Shown here in pieces: positions 10,223-18,280 of a stretch of 38,322 bases of DNA (positions are counted from its first letter, which is position 1; each line of letters opens with the position of its first letter). A program made the translations under genes and the position numbers. A model generated the notes under the pieces. It was not told the origin of the DNA. It did not search any database and was given only the letters and a program-made list of their open reading frames with translations. The DNA lies in contig JANJTK010000117.1 in NCBI GenBank assembly GCA_024711155.1, positions 1-38,322 of the forward strand, in the 5' to 3' direction. The DNA comes from Burkholderiaceae bacterium. GTDB lineage: Bacteria; Pseudomonadota; Gammaproteobacteria; Burkholderiales; Burkholderiaceae_E.

Positions 10223-11932
10223 TCAGGACGACCGGGACGCGCGAATCGCCCCGAGACGCTCGAAGAAGGTGATCGGTGGATACGCTTCGGGGTCGGTCAC
10301 GACGTCCAGCACGGTCGTCTGCCCGGATGCCAGCGCCTCGCGGAGCGCCGGCAGGTAGTCTTCGGGGCGCTCGATTCTCACCCCGGCGCACCCGCACGCG
10401 CGGGCAATGGCTGCGTGATCGACCGGCTCGAAGTAGCTCCCGCGGCTGTGGCGGCCGAACTTCACGTCCTCTGCATCCTTCTGGTACCCGAGGCAACCAT
10501 TGTTCAGCACCGTGACGACCACGGGCGTCCGTCGTCGGTGTGCCGTCTCGAGTTCCGACCAGACGTGCGCGAATCCACCGTCGCCGACCAGGCACAGCAC
10601 GGGCGCGTCGGGCCTTGCCTTCCTGGCCCCGATCGCCATTGGAAGGCCCCAGCCGAGCCCCGCGAGTCCCCTGGGTGTCAGGAACCGCATCCCGGCCCTG
10701 AGTGCCTGGACGTAGCAGGCGACCCAAAGCGTCGAGTAGCTGGCATCGGCGACGACGATCGTGTCCGGTGTCAGGACCGCGCGCCAGTCGGCCATCAGCC
10801 GCTCCGGCCTCACCGGCGCCGAACTGGACGAAGCGAGCGCTGCGATTTCGCCGGCGTGCATCGCGCGCGCCTCGGCGATGCGCCGCTCGAGTGCCGGCTG
10901 CGCAGCCCGGCGTCCCGCCATGGCGCGCCCGACGGCGGCCAACGTGAGCTTCGCATCGCCGACGAGCCGAAGCGCCTCGTAGTTCCGGCCGACTTCCATT
11001 CCGTCGGTGTCGAGATGGATGTAGCGCGCCGACTCTGGATAGAGCTTCCAGGAGTCCGTTCCGTTCTGGTTGGTTCGCGTTCCGACCAGGAGAACCACAT
11101 CGGCTTCTTCGATCACGGACCGGAGGCGGTGTGACGGCGCGAGCGGCCCCATTGCGTAGCCGACCACGCCGAGGGCGAGGGGATGGCGCTCGTCGACCGC
11201 CCCCTTTCCCATCACCGTGGTTGCGACGGGCAGGTGCGCCACTGCCTGGAGGGCCACGAGTTCGTCGCATGCATCGGAGAGATGCACTCCCCCACCCGCG
11301 ATCACCACGGGCCTCTGCGCGGACGCCAGCCACTCGACGGCTTCCGCCACCCGCGCCGGATCGGCGACTGTCCGATCGAGCGGGAAGCGACCGAGCGCGG
11401 CACGGCGGGTGCCCGTTTGCGGAACTTTCTCCAGCAGCAGGTCGGCCGGCAGCAGAAGCGCCACCGGGCCCGGGCGCCCGCTGGCGGCGGCCGTAAACGC
11501 CATGTCGACGTAGTCCTCGACCCGCGACGGCTCGGTGACGCGTCGTACCCACTTCGTACACCCGTGGAACAGCGCAGCGTGGTCGTACTCCTGGAAGGCG
11601 TTGCGATCCGCCTCCGCGCGGTTCACGTCCTGCACGAGGGCAACGATCGGCACGGACGCCTTCAGGGCCTCGGCGAGCCCGGGAACCAGCAGTGTCGCGG
11701 CCGGGCCGTTCTGGGCCGAGACCACGCCCACCCGCCCCGACACACGGGCGAACGCATCCGCCATGACGGCACCGGCGTTCTCCGTGCGATAGACGAAGTG
11801 CTCGATGCCGAGATCCTCCGCGGCGAGCAGCAACGCCGACGGGAGGCACTGCGAGAACATCGTCCGGACACCGTGGCGCGCCAGCGCGGCGGCAATCACC
11901 TGCGCGACGGTCGGTCGGTTGTCGAGTTGCAT
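10223..11932 (-). CDS. Thiamine diphosphate-dependent enzyme (acetolactate synthase / 1,2-dione hydrolase-type superfamily)
   Basis: MQLDNRPTVAQVIAAALARHGVRTMF...YRTENAGAVMADAFARVSGRVGVVSAQNGPAATLLVPGLAEAL (catalytic Glu region) and GDGGFAHVWSELETAHRRRTPVVVTVLNNG (ThDP motif). Confidence 0.88.
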   Translation of the reverse strand: MQLDNRPTVAQVIAAALARHGVRTMFSQCLPSALLLAAEDLGIEHFVYRTENAGAVMADAFARVSGRVGVVSAQNGPAATLLVPGLAEALKASVPIVALVQDVNRAEADRNAFQEYDHAALFHGCTKWVRRVTEPSRVEDYVDMAFTAAASGRPGPVALLLPADLLLEKVPQTGTRRAALGRFPLDRTVADPARVAEAVEWLASAQRPVVIAGGGVHLSDACDELVALQAVAHLPVATTVMGKGAVDERHPLALGVVGYAMGPLAPSHRLRSVIEEADVVLLVGTRTNQNGTDSWKLYPESARYIHLDTDGMEVGRNYEALRLVGDAKLTLAAVGRAMAGRRAAQPALERRIAEARAMHAGEIAALASSSSAPVRPERLMADWRAVLTPDTIVVADASYSTLWVACYVQALRAGMRFLTPRGLAGLGWGLPMAIGARKARPDAPVLCLVGDGGFAHVWSELETAHRRRTPVVVTVLNNGCLGYQKDAEDVKFGRHSRGSYFEPVDHAAIARACGCAGVRIERPEDYLPALREALASGQTTVLDVVTDPEAYPPITFFERLGAIRASRSS

Positions 11933-11946
11933 CGCTCGCCCTCTGT

Positions 11947-12831
11947 CTAACGAGATGGTTGGCCTTCCGGCGATCCACGCGCCGAAGCAGTGGTCGCGGC
12001 GGAACCCAGTTCGATGTTCCCGATCACTACCGAGACGCCTTCGAGAACCACGTCGACCAGGAGCGTTCCCCCGACCCGGACGCGGTAAGCCCCGCTGTCG
12101 CGCGCAAGGCCGTCGAACTTGAACTCGCCGAAGGCGTCGGTCCTCGCGTTGGCTGCGACCGACTCCCCGCGCAGCAACGCCACTTCGACGTCGACTGCAC
12201 ACTCGATCCGGTCGCCGTCGCGCTCGGCAACGACGCCCGCGACGAAGAGACTCGAATAGCGGTGGAGATTCCTGTAGAAGACCCGAGGCCGGGCACCGTC
12301 GCGGGACCCCAGGGTCTCGAGTCCGTCCCGCAGCCGGATCGCGTTCATCTCCTCGTCGGAGATCCGCAACGCCTTGATGGCACCGGTCGGGCACGCCTGC
12401 GCGCACCGGGGCTGCTCCCAGCCGCTGTCGAGAAGATGCGCGTCGAACGGCCACGCCTGGGGCAACTGCAGCTCGTCGTTCCACCAGACGGCGCCGTACG
12501 GGCAGGCGTCGACGAGGTCGCGTCGACCCCGGGCGAGTTGCGGATCGATCAGGACGATTCCGTCGACGCGCTTGACCACGGCGCCCCCGCCCGCGGCGAC
12601 GCAGGGGGCATCGTCGCAGTGCCCGCACATCGTCGGCAGGTAGGCCGCGTCGACGATCGGCGCGCACCCGCGCTCGACCGCGAGGATCCTGATCCACTCG
12701 TGGCCGTGAAGCGGCTGCGGCGCCGCGTAGCCCTCGAACGCGTTCCCGACGTACTCGTCCTTGCAGGCGATCACGCAATTCTGGCAGTTGTGGCACTCGG
12801 CGACGTCGATGACGAGGTTCCACTTCTTCAT
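11947..12831 (-). CDS. Pyrogallol-phloroglucinol transhydroxylase beta-subunit homologue (ferredoxin domains plus C-terminal beta-sandwich)
   Basis: MKKWNLVIDVAECHNCQNCVIACKDEYVGNAFEGYAAPQPLHGHEWIRI...MCGHCDDAPCVAAGGGAVVKRVDGIVLIDPQLARGRRDLVDACPYGAVWWN...ARPRVFYRNLHRYSSLFVAGVV...TDAFGEFKFDGL matches the Pelobacter transhydroxylase beta subunit along its length, including the GEFKF C-terminal domain. ATGA overlap with the alpha gene. Confidence 0.85.
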   Translation of the reverse strand: MKKWNLVIDVAECHNCQNCVIACKDEYVGNAFEGYAAPQPLHGHEWIRILAVERGCAPIVDAAYLPTMCGHCDDAPCVAAGGGAVVKRVDGIVLIDPQLARGRRDLVDACPYGAVWWNDELQLPQAWPFDAHLLDSGWEQPRCAQACPTGAIKALRISDEEMNAIRLRDGLETLGSRDGARPRVFYRNLHRYSSLFVAGVVAERDGDRIECAVDVEVALLRGESVAANARTDAFGEFKFDGLARDSGAYRVRVGGTLLVDVVLEGVSVVIGNIELGSAATTASARGSPEGQPSR

Positions 12832-15800
12832 GCCGCCCTCTCGCTCCCTTCCCAACGCGCCACCTCGATCAGACACGAATTCGGCGCCGATGCAGAGGTC
12901 CGGGCGCTGATGTGCCGCTTCGGTGTCAACACGTTGACGCATCCGCCACGATCCGGCGACGCACCCGGTTCGCCGATCGGGTCGTAGTTGGCGGACGATT
13001 CGTAGGAGTGAACGACGCCGCGCACGACTCGCTCCGTCAGTCGCGCGACGCAGATCACCGCCCCGCGGTCGTTGAAGAGGCGGATCAGGTCGCCCTCGTC
13101 GATTCCGCGGGCCGAAGCATCCGCCGGGTGCAACCGGGCGACCCAGTAGTAGTGCCCGTCGACGAGCACGCGGTGGTCGCGGATGTCGTTGACGACGCTG
13201 TCCTTGCCGTCGCCGAGCGTGTGGAAGCTGAAGCGCGGATGAGGCGATATCAGCTGCAGCGGATAGCGCTTCAGGAGCTCGGTCGTACGTCGGCCTTCCC
13301 ACGACGGGATGTACTCGTTGACGGGGGGCCGCTCCGGATCCTGCCCGAAGCGCTTCAGGCTCGACGCCTCGAACTCGAACTTTCCGGACTGGGTCTGCAG
13401 GCCCTCCAGGTACGTCTCGCCGTATTCGGAAGGGAGCGGACCGGGCTCCGGGACGTCCTTCTTGCGCCCCTCGGCAAACCACCGCCAGCTGACCGGAGTA
13501 CGGTTCTCGGGCTTCAACTCGGACGGAACGACGAAGTACCCCTTGCTCAGGAACGTCTTCCACGAAACGTGCTTCGGGAGGTCGGAGCTGAGGAACTGCT
13601 CCCGGCACCACTGCAGTTCGGTCTTGGCCTCGCTGTAATAGGCTGCGAATCCGAGGCGCTCGGCGAGGTCGCGAAAGATCCGGAAATCGGACCGCGACTC
13701 GCCCAGCGGCTCGATGCACTTGTGCTGGAGCACGATGACGCGGTGGTTCAACTGGTTGAAGTTGTGGTGCCCGTAGCCGCCTGACGACGCCCACTCGCCG
13801 ATGTCCCAGCGCTCGAAGTTGGTACACGCGGGAAGGATGACGTCCGCGAACTTCGCCTCGCCTTCGAACCAGATCGACTGGTTGACGATGAATTCGAGCT
13901 CTTCCGACTGGAGCGCTCGCGCAAGTCGATTGGACTCCATCGTCGTGCCGAAGTGCGAGCCGCCGTACTTGTACATCATGCGTACCCGGGAATGCCCGGC
14001 AGCCGGATAGGCGAAACGTGCGAACTGCCCTTCCAGCGACCGCGTGTCGCTCGGGTACCCCTCGGTCTGTCCGTCGAGAATCGCCTCCGGAATCCGCAGC
14101 CGGGGAATCTTCTGCGTCACCGTGTTCATGCTGATCAGGTGCGGCAGCCGCTGGTAGTTCTGCACGGCGTCGGCGGTGAATTCGACGTCACCCGAGATCC
14201 CCCCGTCTGCGTAGCCCGGAAAGTAGAACTCCATGTCCAGCGGCGTTCCGGTGCCCAGGTTCCCGAAGTTGATTCCCGGCTTGCCGAGGCCCTGCATCGC
14301 CATCAGGCACACCATCGCGCGGGCCCACTGCGCGCCGGTTGCGGAGCGGTTCGCCCCGCCGAAGGTCACGCCCTTGCCGCCGCACCCGAGGTAGGTCTTC
14401 TTCCGCCCCCAACTGCGCGCCAACGCGCGGGCCACGTGCGCCGGGACACCGGTCTCGGGGGCCTGCCATTCGGGCGACTTCGGCGTTCCGTCGTGCGTTC
14501 CGAGCAGGTAGTCGCGGTAGGCGTCGAAGCCGGTGGTTCGCTTCTCGACGTAGTCCGCGTCGAAGAGCCCCTCGACGATCCAGGTGTACGCGATGGCGTG
14601 CGCCAGCGCCGCGTCGGTGCCGGGAACGATCGGAATCCACTTGCCTCCCAGCCAGTTCGCGGTGGCATTCAGGTGCGGATCGATGTGGATCATCTCGATC
14701 CCGAGTTCCTTCGCCCACCGGCGGCGCACGGTTCCCTCGAATGCCGCATAAGAGCCGCAGGTCGACTCCGGGTCCGACGACCAGAAGACGATCAACTCCG
14801 CGTCGCGCAGGCAGTCCTCGATCTGGCCGTAGGGTTCGGCGCTGCCCATCCGCATCGAATTGCCGAAGTGGTGCGCCGCACCCCAGAACCAACCCTCCCA
14901 GCTGTCCGGATTGAGCACCATCTTCGTGTGCCCGATCGCGTTCATGAAGCGGATGCTGGCGCTCAGGTAATAGCCGATGTTTCCCCAGGTGTGATGAGAA
15001 CTGTGGCTGCACAGGATCGCGCCGTGCCCGTGCTGACGGCGAACCCGCTTGATTTCCCCTGCGACGATGTCGAGCGCCTCGTCCCACGAGATCCGGACGT
15101 AGCCCGACTTCCCCCGGTTCTGCGGATTGCGCTCGCCCGCGGGGTCGAAGTCGACGCGCTTCATCGGGTGGAGCAGGCGCGAACTCGAATAGACGAGCGA
15201 CTTGGATGCCAGCCCGTGAGGACTCAGCGTCGAACGTCTCGGTGGCGAGAACTCCCGGCCACGGGCGGTGATCGACCACGTCGGCGCGTCCCGGTCGTCG
15301 AAGTCGACCGGCGTGATGCGAACGATGCGGCCGTTGTCGACGTGCACGAAGACGGGGCCGCCGTTCGTCATGTTCGTGCAGCGCAATCCGCCCCCTGGCA
15401 TCGGGGTGCCGTGCCGCCAGTGAAAGGTCAGGATCGCGCTGAGGATGTCCGTGAACTGCACGACCAGGCGGTCTTCTCCCTTCACCTCGAAAGCGAAGTT
15501 CTTGGCCGCGTTCACGACCTCCATCGGTCGCAGGAAGGGCGCGAGCACGGCGTGTACGGAGTGAAACATCCCGGCGCCGAGTTCGATGAGCACGCGAGTG
15601 CCGATGGCTGGCGACTTGAACCGGATCAGCACGTCCGGATTGGCCAGCAGGCCGGCAGCCGTCGTCACACGCCCTTTTTCGAAGCGGAACCACCGCCCCG
15701 CCGATCCGTCCTTGAGCGAAATCTGCGCGCAGAAGTCGTGCGCTGCGGCCAGATCGCGAACCGGCGGTCGCCTCGAGTAGGAGCGCAACGCTTTCGCGAG

Positions 15801-15833
15801 AAGCCAGAGCACTATGAAGAAACGCACTGCCAT
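12828..15833 (-). CDS. Pyrogallol-phloroglucinol transhydroxylase alpha-subunit homologue (DMSO reductase-family molybdoenzyme) with an added N-terminal SCP2-like domain
   Basis: TNMTNGGPVFVHVDNGRIVRITPVDFDDRDAPTW..., HPMKRVDFDPAGERNPQNRGKSGYVRISWDEALDIV, SSHHTWGNIGY, NPDSWEGWFWG, FWSSDPEST, EFYFPGYADGGISGD, NQSIWFEGEAKFADVILPACTNFERWDIGE, SPHPRFSFHTLGDGKDS, VHSYESSANYDPIG, DRGGCVNVLTP: long near-identical stretches to the Pelobacter acidigallici enzyme. The first ~146 aa are extra. Confidence 0.9.
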   Translation of the reverse strand: MAVRFFIVLWLLAKALRSYSRRPPVRDLAAAHDFCAQISLKDGSAGRWFRFEKGRVTTAAGLLANPDVLIRFKSPAIGTRVLIELGAGMFHSVHAVLAPFLRPMEVVNAAKNFAFEVKGEDRLVVQFTDILSAILTFHWRHGTPMPGGGLRCTNMTNGGPVFVHVDNGRIVRITPVDFDDRDAPTWSITARGREFSPPRRSTLSPHGLASKSLVYSSSRLLHPMKRVDFDPAGERNPQNRGKSGYVRISWDEALDIVAGEIKRVRRQHGHGAILCSHSSHHTWGNIGYYLSASIRFMNAIGHTKMVLNPDSWEGWFWGAAHHFGNSMRMGSAEPYGQIEDCLRDAELIVFWSSDPESTCGSYAAFEGTVRRRWAKELGIEMIHIDPHLNATANWLGGKWIPIVPGTDAALAHAIAYTWIVEGLFDADYVEKRTTGFDAYRDYLLGTHDGTPKSPEWQAPETGVPAHVARALARSWGRKKTYLGCGGKGVTFGGANRSATGAQWARAMVCLMAMQGLGKPGINFGNLGTGTPLDMEFYFPGYADGGISGDVEFTADAVQNYQRLPHLISMNTVTQKIPRLRIPEAILDGQTEGYPSDTRSLEGQFARFAYPAAGHSRVRMMYKYGGSHFGTTMESNRLARALQSEELEFIVNQSIWFEGEAKFADVILPACTNFERWDIGEWASSGGYGHHNFNQLNHRVIVLQHKCIEPLGESRSDFRIFRDLAERLGFAAYYSEAKTELQWCREQFLSSDLPKHVSWKTFLSKGYFVVPSELKPENRTPVSWRWFAEGRKKDVPEPGPLPSEYGETYLEGLQTQSGKFEFEASSLKRFGQDPERPPVNEYIPSWEGRRTTELLKRYPLQLISPHPRFSFHTLGDGKDSVVNDIRDHRVLVDGHYYWVARLHPADASARGIDEGDLIRLFNDRGAVICVARLTERVVRGVVHSYESSANYDPIGEPGASPDRGGCVNVLTPKRHISARTSASAPNSCLIEVARWEGSERAA

Positions 15834-15889
15834 CCCCCTTGGCGATTCGCCGGAAGGCCGATCGAAGGCCGAGCGATCATGGATCTCAA

Positions 15890-15908
15890 AATCTCAGCTT
15901 GTGAGATT
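15890..15908. promoter_or_regulatory. Inverted repeat AATCTCA-N5-TGAGATT (candidate repressor operator)
   Basis: Perfect 7-bp arms (15890-15896 and 15902-15908) with spacer gcttg. An extra direct half-site ATCTCA lies at 15883-15888. Confidence 0.6.
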
Positions 15909-15935
15909 CTAATGCTCCGCGTCGAATGACGTCAA
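15906..15935 (-). promoter_or_regulatory. Sigma70-like promoter for the transhydroxylase operon
   Basis: Minus strand: TTGACG (15935-15930), 18-nt spacer, TAGAAT (15911-15906). The -10 overlaps the right arm of the inverted repeat. Confidence 0.55.
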
Positions 15936-16083
15936 TGGGCATCCCTGCACATCGCCCCGAGTTCCCGCGTGACTGCGCGCGGCCACAGGCGACGGCTGCG
16001 ATTCGCATCGAGGTCATCCGATTGTCTGGACAAGTGCCCGGGGCACCGGACAGAATGCCGGCTGGAAACCCACGAGGAACCGC

Positions 16084-17346
16084 GTGAACGCACCCGATCC
16101 CGAGCAGGCGAAGATCCTGTACGAGCAGCGCCAGCGGCGCATCTCCGACGCCGTCGCGCTGGCGCCCACCGACCGGGTGCCGACGATCCTGTTCGGCATG
16201 TTCTGGCACGCGCGGCAGGCCGGGATGACGGTGCGCGAGGCGATGTCGGACTACGACCGGCTCGGTACGGCGCTGCGCGACGCGGTGCTCGACCTGCAGC
16301 CCGACGCGTTCGCGCCGGTGCACCAGCTTGCGGCGATCGGCCCGACGATGGCGCTGATGGGCTACCGGCAGCTGAAGTGGCCCGGCCACGGAACCGCCGA
16401 CGACACGTCGTACCAGTACATCGACCGCGAATACATGAGCGCCGACGAGTACGACGAGTACATCGAGGATCCGTCGTACTTCAACATGACGAAGCTGCTG
16501 CCGCGGGTGGCCGATGCGTTCGCACCGCTGGCCGCGCTGCCGCAGTACGGCGGCACGATGCACCTGCGGCTGGTTCACTCGACGCGCTCGTTCCGGGATC
16601 CCGCGCTCGCGCGCGGCATCGAGCGCCTGGCACAGGCCGGCGAGGAGATGGAGCGTGCGTTCGCCGCCTCGGCGCGCGTGCACCAGGAGCTGGCCGGGCT
16701 CGGTTTCCCGCTCGGCCAGGGGCCGAGCTCGCACGCGCCGTACGACTACTTCGCCGACTACATGCGCGGCTCGAAGGGCGCGATGCTCGACATGTTCCGC
16801 CGCAAGGACAAGCTGCTCGCCGCGATGGAGCGCGCGGTGCCGCTGATCACCCGCGCGACGATCGCGGCCGGCAAGGCGCACCCGTGCAAGCTGATCTTCT
16901 TCCCGATGCACTGGGGGCTCGACGGCTTCATGTCCCCGGCCCAGTTCAAGACCTTCTTCTGGCCGCAGCTGCGCCGGGTGCTGATCAGCGTCATCGACGC
17001 CGGGCTGGTGCCGCTCGTGCTGTGGGAAGGCGACGTGACCTCGCGGCTGGAGACCATCGCCGACATCCCGCGCGGCAAGGCAATCTACTGGTTCGAGCGC
17101 ACCGACCTGGCGCGCGCGAAGGAGGTGCTGGGCGACGTCGTGTGCCTGCGCGGCAACGTGCCGGCGTCGATGCTGGCCACGGGGTCACCGCAGGAGGTCA
17201 CCGATTTCTGCCGTCACCTGTTCCGCACCGCCGGCAAGGGCGGCGGCTTCATCCTCGACGGCGCAGTGGGCGTCCCGGACGAGGCGCGCCCGGAGAACGT
17301 GCGCGCGATGTTCCGCTCGGTGCACGAGTTCGGGCGCTACGACTGA
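16084..17346 (+). CDS. Uroporphyrinogen decarboxylase (URO-D) family protein, probable corrinoid-linked methyltransferase
   Basis: GTG start with upstream gagg. MNAPDPEQAKILYEQRQRRISDAVALAPTDRVPTILFGMFW...KGAMLDMFRRKDKLLAAME...LIFFPMHWGLDGFMSPAQFKTFFWPQLRRVLISVIDAG...GKAIYWFERTDLARAKEVLGDVVCLRGNVPASMLATGSPQEV: URO-D superfamily pattern. Confidence 0.82.
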   Translation: MNAPDPEQAKILYEQRQRRISDAVALAPTDRVPTILFGMFWHARQAGMTVREAMSDYDRLGTALRDAVLDLQPDAFAPVHQLAAIGPTMALMGYRQLKWPGHGTADDTSYQYIDREYMSADEYDEYIEDPSYFNMTKLLPRVADAFAPLAALPQYGGTMHLRLVHSTRSFRDPALARGIERLAQAGEEMERAFAASARVHQELAGLGFPLGQGPSSHAPYDYFADYMRGSKGAMLDMFRRKDKLLAAMERAVPLITRATIAAGKAHPCKLIFFPMHWGLDGFMSPAQFKTFFWPQLRRVLISVIDAGLVPLVLWEGDVTSRLETIADIPRGKAIYWFERTDLARAKEVLGDVVCLRGNVPASMLATGSPQEVTDFCRHLFRTAGKGGGFILDGAVGVPDEARPENVRAMFRSVHEFGRYD

Positions 17347-17348
17347 CG

Positions 17349-17382
17349 CGCGCCGGCGCCGCGCGCCCGCGCTGCCGGCGCG
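17349..17382. terminator. GC-rich hairpin between convergent genes (possible bidirectional terminator)
   Basis: CGCGCCGGC (17349-17357) / GCCGGCGCG (17374-17382): perfect 9-bp stem, 16-nt loop. No T-tract. Confidence 0.3.
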
Positions 17383-17403
17383 ACCCCGCACCGGCGGCGC
17401 GGT

Positions 17404-18240
17404 TCAGCCCTTCGCTTCGCGAAACGGCGCGTCGCGATCGGCCAGGAACTGCTTGAACTCCTTCTCCTGGCGCGCGCGGTCGAGCAGCGCCTGGATCTCG
17501 CTGGTCGCGTGCGCGACCTGGTGCACGTCGAAGTGCGCGTTCAGCGCGTTGCGGAACCCCATGAAGTCCATCGTGCGGTTCAGCGAGTACTTGGTCATCC
17601 GGACCGCGAACGGCGGCATCTTCGCGACGCGCTGCGCGAGCGCGAGGGTTTCCTCCTCGAGCCGCTCGCGCGGCACCACGCGGTTCACGGCGCCCAGGGC
17701 CAGCGCTTCCTGCGCGCCGATCGGGTCGCCGGTGAACAGCATTTCCTTCGCGCGGCGCACGCCGAACAGCCACGGGTGCAGCAGCAACTCGACCGACGCA
17801 GCGCCCATCCGCACCACCGGATCGCCGAACTGCGCGTCGTCGGCGGCGACGATGATGTCGCACATCCCGGCCAGCATCAGCCCGGCCGACAGGCAGTGGC
17901 CCTGCACCTGCGCGATGACCGGCTTGGGCAGGTCCCAGATGGCCAGGCACTTGTCGTAGAAGGTCTTGCGCTCGTAGTCCCAGCGTCCTTCGACGTTGGG
18001 CGCGCGGTAGAGCGAGCCGTCCTCGCGCTTGTAGAGCCGCATGTCGTGGCCCGACGAGAACGACGCGCCGATTCCGCCCAGCACGATCACCCGCACCTGC
18101 TCGTCGGCCGCGGCGCGCGCGAGCGCGTCGTCGAGCTCGAGAATCAGCGCCTCGTTCTGCGCGTTGCGCTGTGACGGCCGGTTCAGCATCACCTTCGCAA
18201 TGCCGTCGGCCACGTCGTACAGGATGGTCTTGTATTCCAC
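17404..18240 (-). CDS. Enoyl-CoA hydratase/isomerase family protein
   Basis: GTG start preceded by GGGAGAAG. VEYKTILYDVADGIAKVMLNRPSQRNAQNEALILELDDAL...IGASFSSGHDMRLYK...CLSAGLMLAGMCDIIVAADDAQFGDP. Crotonase fold. Confidence 0.88.
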   Translation of the reverse strand: MEYKTILYDVADGIAKVMLNRPSQRNAQNEALILELDDALARAAADEQVRVIVLGGIGASFSSGHDMRLYKREDGSLYRAPNVEGRWDYERKTFYDKCLAIWDLPKPVIAQVQGHCLSAGLMLAGMCDIIVAADDAQFGDPVVRMGAASVELLLHPWLFGVRRAKEMLFTGDPIGAQEALALGAVNRVVPRERLEEETLALAQRVAKMPPFAVRMTKYSLNRTMDFMGFRNALNAHFDVHQVAHATSEIQALLDRARQEKEFKQFLADRDAPFREAKG

Positions 18241-18280
18241 GATGCTTCTCCCTGTGATTCGCCCGCCCTGCGGTTTCCGC

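Noticed and set aside
9401-11134. 577-aa plus-strand ORF
   Set aside because: Antisense to the OCH-like and ThDP genes, both of which have strong family motifs.
16044-16056. Palindrome GTGCCC-G-GGGCAC upstream of the URO-D gene as an operator
   Set aside because: Short, fully GC-rich and not positioned against any convincing -35/-10. Easily expected by chance at this GC content.
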